Shown piece after piece: positions 1 through 7,070 of a DNA stretch of 43,989 nucleotides (positions are counted from its first letter, which is position 1; each line of letters begins with the position of its first letter). This stretch comes from a virus. The position numbers and the translations under genes are program-made. The notes below the pieces were generated by a model. That model saw only the letters and a list, made by a program, of their open reading frames with translations, made no database searches and was not told the origin of the DNA. The stretch covers positions 1 to 43,989 of IMG/VR virus record IMGVR_UViG_3300020146_000002. The stretch is one strand, 5' to 3'.

Positions 1-7
1 CTGCTTG

Positions 8-30
8 CCCCCTCTCGTTAGGGGGTTTTT
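8..30 (+). terminator. Rho-independent terminator (rightward)
   Basis: Stem CCCCCT/AGGGGG with loop CTCGTT, followed directly by TTTTT. No rightward gene lies to its left in the window, but the terminase operon runs off the right end in this direction. It therefore fits as the end of that operon on a circular map, meeting the leftward early genes that end at position 61. Confidence 0.8.
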
Positions 31-41
31 AGGTTTTCTTG

Positions 42-55
42 TGCACATGTGTGCA
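42..55. repeat. Short inverted repeat TGCACA-TG-TGTGCA
   Basis: Six-base arms around a TG spacer, lying between the terminator and the last leftward early gene. It could be a weak protein-binding site or hairpin. No function is assigned. Confidence 0.3.
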
Positions 56-60
56 TTGCG

Positions 61-492
61 TTATGCGAATCTCATAACCTGTTGCGCGGATTGTGTTTGA
101 GCTATTTGCTCCTGTTTTATCCTGCGCGCCCGCTCCCTTGCGTAAGTCTTTACCTTCTCTCTGAATACAGCATCTGTCCTATACCTTGATCCGGTACTCG
201 GGCCTTTGAACGGTGTTAGTTTGCGGACCTTCGGTATGGCCTGTGGAGCTCCATCTATCAGTGATGCAATGTAATCCACTAACGCGGCTTCTGGCCTAAA
301 CTCCCCCTCCAAAGCCTTCCGCGCGATGTCCTGAGCCGGCGGAAATTTCTTCCTAAACGCAGTTAAGCAGGCGTCAGCCCATTTTTCAGGAGAATCTTTT
401 GAAGTCGTATTCTCGCATTGCGCGACAGTGAGCCACGCGGCGAGCCATACTTCTTTCTCTGCCATCTCGCCGTCTTTGCTCAGGTTAATCAT
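61..492 (-). CDS. Hypothetical phage protein, 143 aa
   Basis: Not recognised. The protein is soluble and mixed in charge, with a strongly basic C-terminal quarter (KTYARERARRIKQ) that could bind nucleic acid. The start at 492 is supported by GGAGG a few bases upstream. A second Met (MAEKEV) ten codons in has no comparable ribosome site. It is the last gene of the leftward early operon, and its stop faces the terminator at the left edge. Confidence 0.7.
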   Translation of the reverse strand: MINLSKDGEMAEKEVWLAAWLTVAQCENTTSKDSPEKWADACLTAFRKKFPPAQDIARKALEGEFRPEAALVDYIASLIDGAPQAIPKVRKLTPFKGPSTGSRYRTDAVFREKVKTYARERARRIKQEQIAQTQSAQQVMRFA

Positions 493-593
493 TTCGCCTC
501 CAGTGCTTTGCGCGCGATGTCATATGCCCGAACAAAATCTGCAAGGTTGAACGCACGCATGGTCGCAGAGCGGGTCATCGCATGGACCGTCAT
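489..593 (-). CDS. Possible tiny ORF, 34 aa (alternative frame)
   Basis: A 34-codon frame ending FVRAYDIARKALEAK, whose TGA overlaps the ATG of the gene at 492 (ATGA), the usual arrangement in this operon. It has no good Shine-Dalgarno site and overlaps the Cys-rich ORF at 520-624 in another frame. Met codons at 578 and 560 are alternative starts. The amphipathic C-terminus looks protein-like, but the evidence is only stop-start coupling. Confidence 0.3.
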   Translation of the reverse strand: MTVHAMTRSATMRAFNLADFVRAYDIARKALEAK

Positions 594-624
594 CAACACA
601 TTTGTATTTCAAGTCGTCGCTCAC
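520..624 (-). CDS. Cys-rich mini-protein, 34 aa
   Basis: GTG start overlapping the TGA of the upstream gene (GTGA), with a full GGAGG eight bases before it, so translation is likely. The peptide has six cysteines and a histidine in 34 residues (C9, C15, C20, C24, C28, C31), a spacing that suggests metal binding, but it matches no family I know. It is too short for ordinary gene callers. A second short frame (489-593) overlaps it. Confidence 0.5.
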   Translation of the reverse strand: MSDDLKYKCVDDGPCDDPLCDHACVQPCRFCSGI

Positions 625-974
625 TTCTTCCACCTCCCAATAACCCGCCGTCCAAAGCCGCTGACGACTTCAATTTTCCCCGCCTCAATGAGCCTGTGCA
701 TGGCTTCGGCGTTGGTTGAGATTGCCATACTGTCAAGCAGTTCGTCCTTCTTACCTTGCTCATCGCATCGCGTGCAGTTCTGTGCTACGAAGTCCATGTC
801 GTGCTCAATCTGCTCTGCTCTCAACTCCCCATTCTCTTTCGTCAGCCGCTCGATTTCATCTACTAGCCAGCAGAAGTTCTCAAATGAGATAGTCACTGCT
901 TTCGTTTCAATATTCGTTCTGTCGGCAACGCGCTGGCGCATGTACTTCAACCGTTCCAATTCCGCCTGGGTCAT
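621..974 (-). CDS. Hypothetical coiled-coil protein, 117 aa
   Basis: Not recognised. The first half is strongly helical and charged (roughly residues 1-60, including LVDEIERLTKENGELRAEQIE), suggesting a coiled-coil dimer. A CTRC pair follows near the middle, and the C-terminus is basic (GRRVIGRWKK). The start overlaps the stop of the upstream gene (ATGA), and its own stop overlaps the GTG of the Cys-rich mini-gene, so all are probably translated together. Confidence 0.7.
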   Translation of the reverse strand: MTQAELERLKYMRQRVADRTNIETKAVTISFENFCWLVDEIERLTKENGELRAEQIEHDMDFVAQNCTRCDEQGKKDELLDSMAISTNAEAMHRLIEAGKIEVVSGFGRRVIGRWKK

Positions 975-1165
975 TTGGTGGGCTCCCCCAATTCCTTAAC
1001 GTGCTGAAGCCTTCTGTAATCAGCCGCTAGTTCGGTAGCCATTTCGATAGCTTCCTTCAACTCGTCTGCTTGGAAGACTCCGTTAACAATGCTGTCCGTC
1101 AGCGTGTTTACCATCGTGTTGAATTTCACATCGTGTAGGTATCTGTGCCGTGTGTCTGTTTTCAC
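971..1165 (-). CDS. Hypothetical protein, 64 aa
   Basis: Small, mostly helical acidic/basic protein with no recognised domain. It sits in an ATGA-coupled run (overlapping 4 bp at both ends) of small leftward genes, which is the main evidence that it is real. Confidence 0.65.
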   Translation of the reverse strand: MKTDTRHRYLHDVKFNTMVNTLTDSIVNGVFQADELKEAIEMATELAADYRRLQHVKELGEPTK

Positions 1166-1359
1166 TTCTCTCCCCCTTCGCCGTCGGAAAAGGCGTAACG
1201 CGATGTCAAATAACGCATCAGTCGCACCTTCTCGGCATCGTTCAACGTTTCCAATGCCGTGATAATCTTGCCCAAGACTTGCAACTCTTTCTTGAAAGCG
1301 TTGCCCGTCTCGCGCGCCTTATCTGGCTGAATGGCCTTTGTCGTGTTTTCCACTTTCAT
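1162..1359 (-). CDS. Hypothetical protein, 65 aa
   Basis: Helical protein with the segment LGKIITALETLNDAEKVRLM, the kind of short helical pair seen in many phage accessory proteins. No function is assigned. The stop overlaps the next start (ATGA), and the ribosome site upstream contains GGGGAAGGG. Confidence 0.65.
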   Translation of the reverse strand: MKVENTTKAIQPDKARETGNAFKKELQVLGKIITALETLNDAEKVRLMRYLTSRYAFSDGEGGEK

Positions 1360-1387
1360 CCCTTCCCCCTAGCTCCCTTGACGCTGC

Positions 1388-1585
1388 TCAACCCGGATAC
1401 AAAACCTTGTCGGGATTCTTTGCCTGATAGTCAACATGGCCTGAATCGGCGCACTTTTCCGAGCACCAGATGCACGGGCCAAAGTGGCTCCAGCCCTCAA
1501 CCCACTTGTCTTGTTTGCCGCATGTGTGACACGTCCAGATGGTTCCGCTAGGTGGTTTATACTTGCGGCGCTTATCCTTTTTCAT
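1388..1585 (-). CDS. Small zinc-ribbon-like protein, 65 aa
   Basis: Contains CHTCGKQ at about residues 19-25 and CIWCSEKC at about 38-45, a two-knuckle arrangement (CxxC, then CxxCxxxC) typical of treble-clef or zinc-ribbon folds. Rich in Lys/Arg at the N-terminus. Probably a nucleic-acid- or protein-binding accessory factor. The exact role is unknown. Confidence 0.65.
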   Translation of the reverse strand: MKKDKRRKYKPPSGTIWTCHTCGKQDKWVEGWSHFGPCIWCSEKCADSGHVDYQAKNPDKVLYPG

Positions 1586-1604
1586 CTTTCACCCCTCCCA
1601 CGGT

Positions 1605-1823
1605 TCATCGATCCTCAAGATAACTTTGCACATCCGCGCTTACTTTGTCATCGGTTTCCCGCGCTTTGAATGCGCCGTATGAAACCACCTTTGCGCTCAC
1701 ACCCGGCATGCTGCCAGACTCTAAAATATCCTCTGCTATGCGTTTGGCCTCTTGCGCGTTCTCCGCTGGCACATTCACCCATTCCAGCACGACATGCTTC
1801 CGCTCTACTCGATACACTTTCAC
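1605..1823 (-). CDS. Hypothetical protein, 72 aa
   Basis: The GTG at 1823 is chosen because it overlaps the upstream TGA (GTGA) and is preceded at ideal spacing by GGGAGG. An in-frame GTG five codons earlier (1838) would put the start codon inside that ribosome site. The protein begins VKVYRVERKHVVLEWVNV and continues with an alpha-helix (AENAQEAKRIAEDILES), an alpha/beta pattern of unknown function. Confidence 0.65.
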   Translation of the reverse strand: MKVYRVERKHVVLEWVNVPAENAQEAKRIAEDILESGSMPGVSAKVVSYGAFKARETDDKVSADVQSYLEDR

Positions 1824-2134
1824 TTGTTGTCCTCCCACGGTTCATTGAGCGACCACTTGCGCCATGCAAGAGCGTTAGCTTCAGCCTCAGCCTTCCACGC
1901 GGCAATGTCATCGAAATTCTTGCAGTCGTTAACGGGCGTCGTGGCCCACTTCTCGGCTTCCTTGCGCCATGCGACTTCGGCCACAGCGCCAATGATTGGG
2001 CGAAAGTGCCATTGCAGTTCCGCACTGTCTACAAATACCCACTGCGTTTGTGAGTAGATGAAGCACCATTTGTCATGGTCTTTATGTTGAAAAAAGTACA
2101 TACAATCCTTCGGTAACGGCGGATGGCTTCTCAC
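1820..2134 (-). CDS. Hypothetical protein, 104 aa
   Basis: GTG start with GGAGGTGAGGGA directly upstream. The protein is rich in Trp and aromatic residues in its first half (KDHDKWCFIYSQTQWVFVD), then helical with repeated EAEAxAxAWRKW. No domain recognised. Its stop is coupled to the next gene (GTGA). Confidence 0.6.
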   Translation of the reverse strand: MRSHPPLPKDCMYFFQHKDHDKWCFIYSQTQWVFVDSAELQWHFRPIIGAVAEVAWRKEAEKWATTPVNDCKNFDDIAAWKAEAEANALAWRKWSLNEPWEDNK

Positions 2135-2150
2135 TCCCTCACCTCCAAAA

Positions 2151-2327
2151 TCAGACGGTTAGTGTCTTGGCGAACGCCTCAACCGTGCGTTTAACCACTT
2201 CAGCCTTCGAGCACTGCCATTCCTTCGCCAGCTTGTTCATTTGCTGAATCGTTTCCGGCTTCAGGCGCAGCGACACCATCACTGTGTGCTCTTTTTTGGG
2301 GATCTTGGGGCGGCCCATCTTTGCCAT
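2151..2327 (-). CDS. Ribbon-helix-helix (CopG/Arc-like) DNA-binding protein, 58 aa
   Basis: A beta-strand segment (HTVMVSLRLKPE) is followed by two helices (TIQQMNKLAKEW and SKAEVVKRTVEAF), the ribbon-helix-helix plan of CopG/Arc repressors. Such proteins act as dimers that insert a two-stranded ribbon into the major groove. The start MAKMGRPK at 2327 overlaps the upstream stop (TAATG) and has GGAG eight bases before it. An earlier GTG is in frame but less well placed. It is a candidate regulator of the dyad and promoter at 2.82-2.87 kb. Confidence 0.7.
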   Translation of the reverse strand: MAKMGRPKIPKKEHTVMVSLRLKPETIQQMNKLAKEWQCSKAEVVKRTVEAFAKTLTV

Positions 2328-2521
2328 TATTCGCACTCCACAACCTGAGCTTTTGAAGCAACGGCTCTATCTGTTACATCACATGGGTGGCCGCGTCTCC
2401 AAATCGCGTCCATAGCTTCTCGTGCGGCCCAGCGTGTTTGTGCTACTCCACATATAATCCGACCACTTGCAAGCGTTACAGACCACTCCACTCGCCACGG
2501 CTTCTTTCGCTTTGGCTTCAT
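2327..2521 (-). CDS. Hypothetical protein, 64 aa
   Basis: Basic N-terminus (MKPKRKKPWRVEWSV), then a mixed beta/alpha stretch with two cysteines. Both ends are coupled by TAATG overlaps to the neighbouring genes. No function assigned. Confidence 0.6.
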   Translation of the reverse strand: MKPKRKKPWRVEWSVTLASGRIICGVAQTRWAAREAMDAIWRRGHPCDVTDRAVASKAQVVECE

Positions 2522-2694
2522 TAGGCTATAACTCCCATCGCACGCGCTGATTGAATATGATACTCTTTGCGCTCTCGCTTAGGCACCACTCGCGGCCAAA
2601 GAAAGCCCGCTGCACGTTGCATCTTTTCCATCTGCTTTAGGCTAGGCATCTGTGCGGCTTGTTTTGGTGTCACCTTTCGGCACATATACGCCAT
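2521..2694 (-). CDS. Hypothetical basic protein, 57 aa
   Basis: The frame is open further upstream (to 2880), but the extension is atypical, overlaps the better-supported gene at 2699-2809 and runs across a promoter. The start MAYMCRK at 2694 has GGGGTGAGAAG just before it. The protein is basic, Met-rich and helical (KQMEKMQRAAGF). Function unknown. Confidence 0.6.
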   Translation of the reverse strand: MAYMCRKVTPKQAAQMPSLKQMEKMQRAAGFLWPRVVPKRERKEYHIQSARAMGVIA

Positions 2695-2698
2695 CTTC

Positions 2699-2809
2699 TC
2701 ACCCCAATCGCAGATAACCGCGCTTAACGTGCAATTCGATAATCTCATCTCGCGTAGCCGCTGCCCCGTTGAAGTTAACCACATCCGTGCAATCCTTGAC
2801 TTCGTACAT
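2699..2809 (-). CDS. Small hypothetical protein, 36 aa
   Basis: Short reading frame MYEVKDCTDVVNFNGAAATR..., with AGGAGA nine bases upstream of the ATG and a strong promoter 30-60 bases before it. Its stop is four bases before the next start. The second half (RDEIIELHVKRGYLRLG) reads as a helix-turn segment such as that of a tiny HTH adaptor, which is only a guess. Easily missed because a longer frame overlaps it. Confidence 0.6.
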   Translation of the reverse strand: MYEVKDCTDVVNFNGAAATRDEIIELHVKRGYLRLG

Positions 2810-2820
2810 TGCTTTTGTCT

Positions 2821-2837
2821 CCTATGCTTTACATAGG
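2821..2837 (-). promoter_or_regulatory. Operator-like dyad over the transcription start
   Basis: CCTATG-N5-CATAGG, a perfect 6-bp inverted repeat lying across the expected start point of the promoter just upstream. Its distal arm touches the AGGAG ribosome site of the gene at 2809. It could be a repressor operator or an RNA hairpin that hides the ribosome site. Confidence 0.5.
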
Positions 2838-2838
2838 T

Positions 2839-2867
2839 ACAATACCCCACTCCCGACTTATTGTCAA
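2839..2867 (-). promoter_or_regulatory. Sigma70-type promoter (leftward)
   Basis: Perfect -35 TTGACA (2867-2862), 17-base spacer, -10 TATTGT (2844-2839). It would transcribe the distal small genes from 2809 to the left end independently of the main early promoter. Confidence 0.65.
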
Positions 2868-2912
2868 TACAAATAGTCATACTAGATACCGATTTATTTT
2901 CATTCCCTCACC

Positions 2913-3134
2913 TCAATCACCAGCGCACCGCGCCCTGTCCGCTTGCTGTCTCTGACACTTGAAGCACATCTCCGCTTTCTGGAGCGTTGGCAGAATCGTC
3001 CCGCATTTACATTTGCGCAGCGCCTTAACCTTCCGCGATTCTCTGCGCTGCTGAAAATGGCGTCCGCACAGGCCGTCACCGTAGACGGGCGAGGTGCACT
3101 CGAAGACGGAGCAGGTTTGGGAGTCGGCACTCAT
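2913..3134 (-). CDS. Small Cys-rich zinc-binding protein, 73 aa
   Basis: ATG overlaps the TGA of the primase-helicase gene (TGATG). Two metal-binding halves are visible: CSVFEC with CGRHF (about residues 8-26), and CKCG with CFKC (about 42-60). This CxC/CxxC pattern is common in small phage zinc-finger proteins that bind nucleic acids. The overlapping frame at 2900-3130 lacks coupling and was not chosen. Confidence 0.65.
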   Translation of the reverse strand: MSADSQTCSVFECTSPVYGDGLCGRHFQQRRESRKVKALRKCKCGTILPTLQKAEMCFKCQRQQADRARCAGD

Positions 3135-4918
3135 CAGTCATCTTCTCGCGGGAGCATGCCACATTCTTCAAACTTCAAGTTCTTTCCGTTGAAGTAAAAC
3201 CCAATGCAGGCATTCGCTGCTTTACCGTTGCGTGTCTTGCGCAGATGAATCTGGCGATTGACAAGGCATTCGTTGCGGCCCATTGAGCCGATGATGTTTA
3301 CCTTGCGCGTATCAATCGCCTCCATTGCTAAAATGACTTGCGCAAACCTTTGAAACGCCTTTCCACCTGCAAGATTATCAAGTGATGTGTCGCTATTGTT
3401 TTTGGGATGCGTTACCATCACAAGGCTACCATCAAGAATATCATCAGCACGACGAACGAAGCGATGGTCGTCAATCCACGGCTTTTCTGATGGGTCACGT
3501 GCCGTCACAGGATCAATACAAATAACACGCCGTTTATCTGAAGTCATATCTTTCAACCAGCCCAACGCAGTATCAGTATTAAAATCCTTGCCTTTTTCGG
3601 GTACAAAAATACATGCAGACATCTGGTCCATGAAATCCGCATGCTGTTCAGCGTAGTATTCCGCCTTTTCTGGAAACGCCTTAACCCATTCAGGATCCGT
3701 GATGCTGGAATCTTCGCACGCCTGAGCCAATACACGACGCAGATGATATGTTCGGTTTTCCTCAAGCTCGAGAATCGCAGGCCGATAACCCTGCTGCATC
3801 CAGAACGCCACGGCCTGCAGCATGAAGAACGACTTAGAAACGCCTGGAGGCGCGCATAAAACCGTGACGTTTTGAGGCAATAGCGCCAGCGTAAACCGAT
3901 GCAGCAAGTCCCACGGCCATAGTGCGGCGAAACGCTTACCGCTGATTTCGTCCGCAAGTTGCTGCTTAACTAAATCGGACGCGCGAAACTTTGGAACTTC
4001 CTCGTCCGGCTTCTTCGGTCTGTAGGCCTCGGGATTATCGCGGAGTAAATAGCCGCGTTCGCCTTTCGCCCTACCGTATGCCTCGCTTAACTTATGCTCG
4101 CAGTCTTTTTCATTAAACGGCGGTTTATTCCCGGCGTTCCATGTGTAGAACAGTGGACGAGCTTCGTCTATCTCGAGCGCGAATCCGCGAATTAAAGCGC
4201 AGGCCGCTTTAAATGCTTGGTTGTGCCCGAAGCTTCCAGATATTGCGGGCTCAACTTTCCGCATGTACGCTTCTGCGCGTTTAATCGTGTTATTTTTTTT
4301 GAGCCAAAAGGGCTCCAAAACTGGCGGAATTTGCGGCGCTTTGACTTCCGGGTCTTTAAGCGCCGCCGGCGGAGGCCGCCATTCCCCGCCACAGGCCTCT
4401 ACAAGCGCGAAAGATTTCTGAACCGTGGTTTTGGACCAAAACCACAGATTTTGCCTTCCTAGCACGGTTCTATCGCATTTAATCTCTAACGTAGCGGCAA
4501 GCCACAAGGCAATTCTGCGCGCCATTACGCGGCCATCGGTTTCAACGCCTGTAATTGCAATGCGGACGTGCACACCGTTCCCGCTTTTGCTTAACCTGAT
4601 TTCCGCTGCACCGTTCACAAACTCGCGGATTTGGTAAGCTGCTTCGATGGCGTCGTCCTGATTGGCGTATTTCTGCTTTTCGTTGCCGTGTCCGACGTCC
4701 ATGTCAATGCCAACCCAATGCAAAACGCCGTCTTCGTCCCAACCGCCACAGCCTAGTAATTGCGCACCCTGAGGTATTTCAGCGCCGCGCGATAACTCGA
4801 AGTCCTTAAACCCTTCCGCAAGCGGCACGCGCACACATAACATCCCGCGCTTAATCCACGGCTCGAGCCAGTCCGAGCGTTTGACAATAGTTTCAAGCAA
4901 TCCTGCAGGCATAATCAT
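3134..4918 (-). CDS. Primase-helicase fusion (AEP-type primase plus RecA-like helicase), 594 aa
   Basis: Probably makes primers and unwinds the fork during phage DNA replication. The N-terminal part has archaeo-eukaryotic primase hallmarks: GIDMDVG (residues 70-76, with D72 and D74 as metal ligands), SKSGNGVHVRI (110-120), and DRTVLGRQNLW (149-159). A linker at about 200-315 resembles the PriCT-type region. The C-terminal part is a RecA/DnaB-type ATPase with a P-loop APPGVSKS (356-363), Walker B VICIDP (465-470) and a later segment THPKNN...LAGGKAFQRF. The P-loop has Ala/Ser where the consensus has Gly/Gly (AxxxxSKS), as in some RepA-like helicases. The ATG overlaps the stop of the replication-initiator gene, so the two are probably translated together. 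Confidence 0.8.
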   Translation of the reverse strand: MIMPAGLLETIVKRSDWLEPWIKRGMLCVRVPLAEGFKDFELSRGAEIPQGAQLLGCGGWDEDGVLHWVGIDMDVGHGNEKQKYANQDDAIEAAYQIREFVNGAAEIRLSKSGNGVHVRIAITGVETDGRVMARRIALWLAATLEIKCDRTVLGRQNLWFWSKTTVQKSFALVEACGGEWRPPPAALKDPEVKAPQIPPVLEPFWLKKNNTIKRAEAYMRKVEPAISGSFGHNQAFKAACALIRGFALEIDEARPLFYTWNAGNKPPFNEKDCEHKLSEAYGRAKGERGYLLRDNPEAYRPKKPDEEVPKFRASDLVKQQLADEISGKRFAALWPWDLLHRFTLALLPQNVTVLCAPPGVSKSFFMLQAVAFWMQQGYRPAILELEENRTYHLRRVLAQACEDSSITDPEWVKAFPEKAEYYAEQHADFMDQMSACIFVPEKGKDFNTDTALGWLKDMTSDKRRVICIDPVTARDPSEKPWIDDHRFVRRADDILDGSLVMVTHPKNNSDTSLDNLAGGKAFQRFAQVILAMEAIDTRKVNIIGSMGRNECLVNRQIHLRKTRNGKAANACIGFYFNGKNLKFEECGMLPREDD

Positions 4919-5721
4919 TCGTCCACACTCACGCCGTTTTCGCGCCAGATTTCTTTCAGGGTTTCATGAATTTCCGGGTCTGATGCGTCTTTCTCAATGC
5001 GCATTTTCTGCACGCCGCCCTTGCGCACCCAAGTTGCGCGGTCGTCGTCGTACCTGCCTTTCTTGAACCAACGTTCTGGATCCGGCACATACTGCAGAGC
5101 ATCCGCCGGCCACATTTTGACAGCAGCCGCGTAAGCCTGAGTTGCTTCAAGCAAGGTTTCGTAGGACTTATCGCGTAGGGCATCGCCTATGCGGGCCAGT
5201 GCAGCCTGCTTGCCGGTCTTTTTGGGATAGGCCTGATAAATAGCCTCTGCCTGGGCAGCTTTCGTTAAAGCCTTTTCGCCATCATCCGCCGCCTGTTTGT
5301 TATGTATGTCTGTACTGTCTGTACTGTGCTCAGAGCATGCTCCGAGCGTGCTCTGAGCGTGCTCTGAGCAACCTTTCACATCGAGCCACTTAATCTCTGG
5401 ATGCGAAAAGACTTGGAACGCTTTTGCGAATGTTTTTTCGGGTGCGCAGGTTTTGTCAGACAGGTCTTTTGCCGTTAAAGGGCCGTCCTCGTCAGCCAAA
5501 ACACCCCGAGTTTTGCATTTACTAGCCACCTGAACGATTAATTGCCATGCGCCATACATCTCAACTGCGATTTTCGGGAACAATTTGAAGAGACGTTTGT
5601 AAGATTTGCCGTCGTGCTTGTTCGGAACGGCCACCCACTTCAAGTTGCTGTTCTCGCGTCGTGATTGAGCGATTTCGTAGTGGTCGGCCCAATTGCGGAT
5701 ACTATAGAGGGGTCTTTCCAT
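4915..5721 (-). CDS. Replication initiator / helicase-loader-like protein (lambda O-like), 268 aa
   Basis: Directly upstream of the primase-helicase and coupled to it (ATGA). The N-terminal part (residues 1-115, WADHYEIAQSRR onward) looks like a winged-helix initiator domain. The C-terminal part has YPKKTGKQAALARI and YVPDPERWFKKGRY, a motif pair found at the C-terminus of lambda O/DnaT-like replication proteins. The middle (about 116-138) is a low-complexity linker rich in Ser, Glu and Thr, encoded by tandem DNA repeats that may be the origin. The ATG follows immediately after the upstream TAA, with GGGGAG before it. Function is inferred from motif and position. Confidence 0.65.
   Translation of the reverse strand: MERPLYSIRNWADHYEIAQSRRENSNLKWVAVPNKHDGKSYKRLFKLFPKIAVEMYGAWQLIVQVASKCKTRGVLADEDGPLTAKDLSDKTCAPEKTFAKAFQVFSHPEIKWLDVKGCSEHAQSTLGACSEHSTDSTDIHNKQAADDGEKALTKAAQAEAIYQAYPKKTGKQAALARIGDALRDKSYETLLEATQAYAAAVKMWPADALQYVPDPERWFKKGRYDDDRATWVRKGGVQKMRIEKDASDPEIHETLKEIWRENGVSVDE
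5308..5371 (-). repeat. Iteron-like tandem repeats: candidate replication origin
   Basis: Four perfectly contiguous 11-base units GCTCNGAGC[A/G][T/A] at 5328, 5339, 5350 and 5361, each with the palindrome GCTCNGAGC. They are preceded by two 9-base units GTCTGTACT at 5308 and 5317. They lie inside the replication-initiator gene, as lambda ori lies inside O. The 11-base period is about one helical turn, so a protein would bind on one face. Confidence 0.65.
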
Positions 5722-6315
5722 TTAGCGGCTCCCCATCTTATTGCCGCAGGGAATACGCTTTCCCTCAATGCTATTGCTACCGAAAGCCATAGGTGAGCAG
5801 GAGCCCGCCCTAAATCGAATCCCGTATTTATTGATGTAGGCCGAACCTATGCGATGATTTGCCATTATAGATTCTAAATCACCGCCATAACTTTGAAGGG
5901 GAAAGATGAACGTCCATTCAGGACGAATCCAGTACCCCTCATAGACTTGAAACAGCGATAGTGAGTAATCAATCGCCTGATTAACTACCGGCCCTACTTT
6001 CATTCCACTACATTTGATTTCAACAGAGAACGGTCCATGCGGCCAACCGGCCTTAATCAACTCCTTGCCGGGAAAAACGATTCTATCGACTTTGGGATAG
6101 ACACCAGGAGTAGCGTTTATCGCAAGGACGCCTTCGTATCTTCCCTTCACTTCTCGAAAATACTTATCAACCGCGCCAATGCGCTTGCCCATCTCCATTA
6201 TTTCATCAAATGCGCTACAGGCTTCGGTTTCGTTTTTGTACTCGCCGCTCGTGCGGATTTCTTTCGGCGTTTCATTTTCTGACTTCGACGATGGCGTTTC
6301 CGAGTTGTCGAGCAT
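5722..6315 (-). CDS. PD-(D/E)XK nuclease-like protein, 197 aa
   Basis: VDRI (D77), then VEIK (E99, K101), then a helix with Q113 and Y117 (NQAIDYS) give the order D-ExK-Q of the PD-(D/E)XK nuclease fold. The first 30 residues are Ser/Thr/Glu-rich and probably disordered. It sits between SSB and the replication initiator, fitting a DNA-processing job. The ATG has GAGG seven bases upstream. Fold-level assignment only. The substrate is unknown, and the catalytic reading of E99/K101 is inferred. Confidence 0.55.
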   Translation of the reverse strand: MLDNSETPSSKSENETPKEIRTSGEYKNETEACSAFDEIMEMGKRIGAVDKYFREVKGRYEGVLAINATPGVYPKVDRIVFPGKELIKAGWPHGPFSVEIKCSGMKVGPVVNQAIDYSLSLFQVYEGYWIRPEWTFIFPLQSYGGDLESIMANHRIGSAYINKYGIRFRAGSCSPMAFGSNSIEGKRIPCGNKMGSR

Positions 6316-6366
6316 TGCGCGTCCTCTATGTAATCAGTCCAGAACAATGGAAATAGAAAGTGATTT

Positions 6367-6801
6367 TCAGAAAGGGATGTTTTCTTCATCGGCTTCTCCA
6401 CTAGCCGCCCCAACTTCGGCGGGCTGTTGACTTGCCGCAGTTGATTTCGCCGATGACTTGCCGCCGCCCTTACCACCCACAAACTGCACATTCTCTGCAA
6501 CAACGTTGAGCTTTGAGCGCTTCTGCCCGGTTGTCTTGTCGTCCCAGGTATCGAGTTTCAACCGCCCTTCAATGAAGATTGCAGATCCTTTGGAGAAGTG
6601 CGTATTCACAAACTCCGCAGTCTTGCCCCAAATCGTCACATCAACGAAAGTAACTTCTTCTTTCATCTCGTTAGTTTTCTTGTCCTTGTATTTGCGATTT
6701 ACAGCGACACCGATATTCGCCAGCGCCATTCCTGTCGGCGTGTAGCGCATCTCGCAATCTCGTGTCATGTTTCCGGCAATCATTACTTTGTTCAGGTTCA
6801 T
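6367..6801 (-). CDS. ssb: Single-stranded DNA-binding protein
   Basis: Coats single-stranded DNA during replication and recombination. The OB fold spans about residues 1-108 (starting MNLNKVMIAGNMTRDCEMRY, then FVDVTIWGKTAEFV and IFIEGRLKLDTW, all standard SSB signatures). A Gly/Ser/Ala/Gln linker follows, then the acidic tip DEENIPF, the docking peptide for partner proteins. Length (144 aa) is typical of phage and bacterial SSBs. GAGAGG precedes the ATG. Confidence 0.93.
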   Translation of the reverse strand: MNLNKVMIAGNMTRDCEMRYTPTGMALANIGVAVNRKYKDKKTNEMKEEVTFVDVTIWGKTAEFVNTHFSKGSAIFIEGRLKLDTWDDKTTGQKRSKLNVVAENVQFVGGKGGGKSSAKSTAASQQPAEVGAASGEADEENIPF

Positions 6802-6908
6802 GTTTTCCTCTCCAATTCATTCAATCGTCCTAACCGCTTTAGCTCAATTAACCATCTTTATCGCCTTGATGAAAATCACACTTATCACACCTTGTAGTTA
6901 TTAATTCA

Positions 6909-7070
6909 CTACTTCTCCGCCTTAACCAAAACTTCCCGATACGCCCCCTCTTCCGCAACTTCTCTCGAAACTTTCCCCTCAAACTCCCTTATCGCCGCCC
7001 GTTCCTCGAACTCGTCGCGGAGGTCACGGTGCCAATAGAGCATCAATCTGTAGAGTTCGTCGCGGGTCAT
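6909..7070 (-). CDS. Small charged hypothetical protein, 53 aa
   Basis: A short gene starting MTRDELYRLM and ending VLVKAEK. Its ATG overlaps the TGA of the phosphatase-like gene (ATGA). Highly charged and helical (DEFEERAAIREFEGKVSREVAEE), so probably a coiled-coil or adaptor peptide. No function known. The roughly 100 bases between it and ssb hold no gene I can support. Confidence 0.6.
   Translation of the reverse strand: MTRDELYRLMLYWHRDLRDEFEERAAIREFEGKVSREVAEEGAYREVLVKAEK

Noticed and set aside
2695-2880. Upstream extension of the 57-aa gene beginning MTICIDNKSG
   Set aside because: It runs across a promoter and overlaps a better-supported 36-aa gene. The composition is unlike its neighbours.
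2877-2903. Leader peptide MKINRYLV
   Set aside because: The ribosome site is good, but the eight-codon frame overlaps the rejected extension by ATGA only. No attenuator structure was seen.
6802-6908. Promoter or gene between the 53-aa gene and ssb
   Set aside because: No hexamer pair close to consensus and no coding frame with a ribosome site. Left unannotated.
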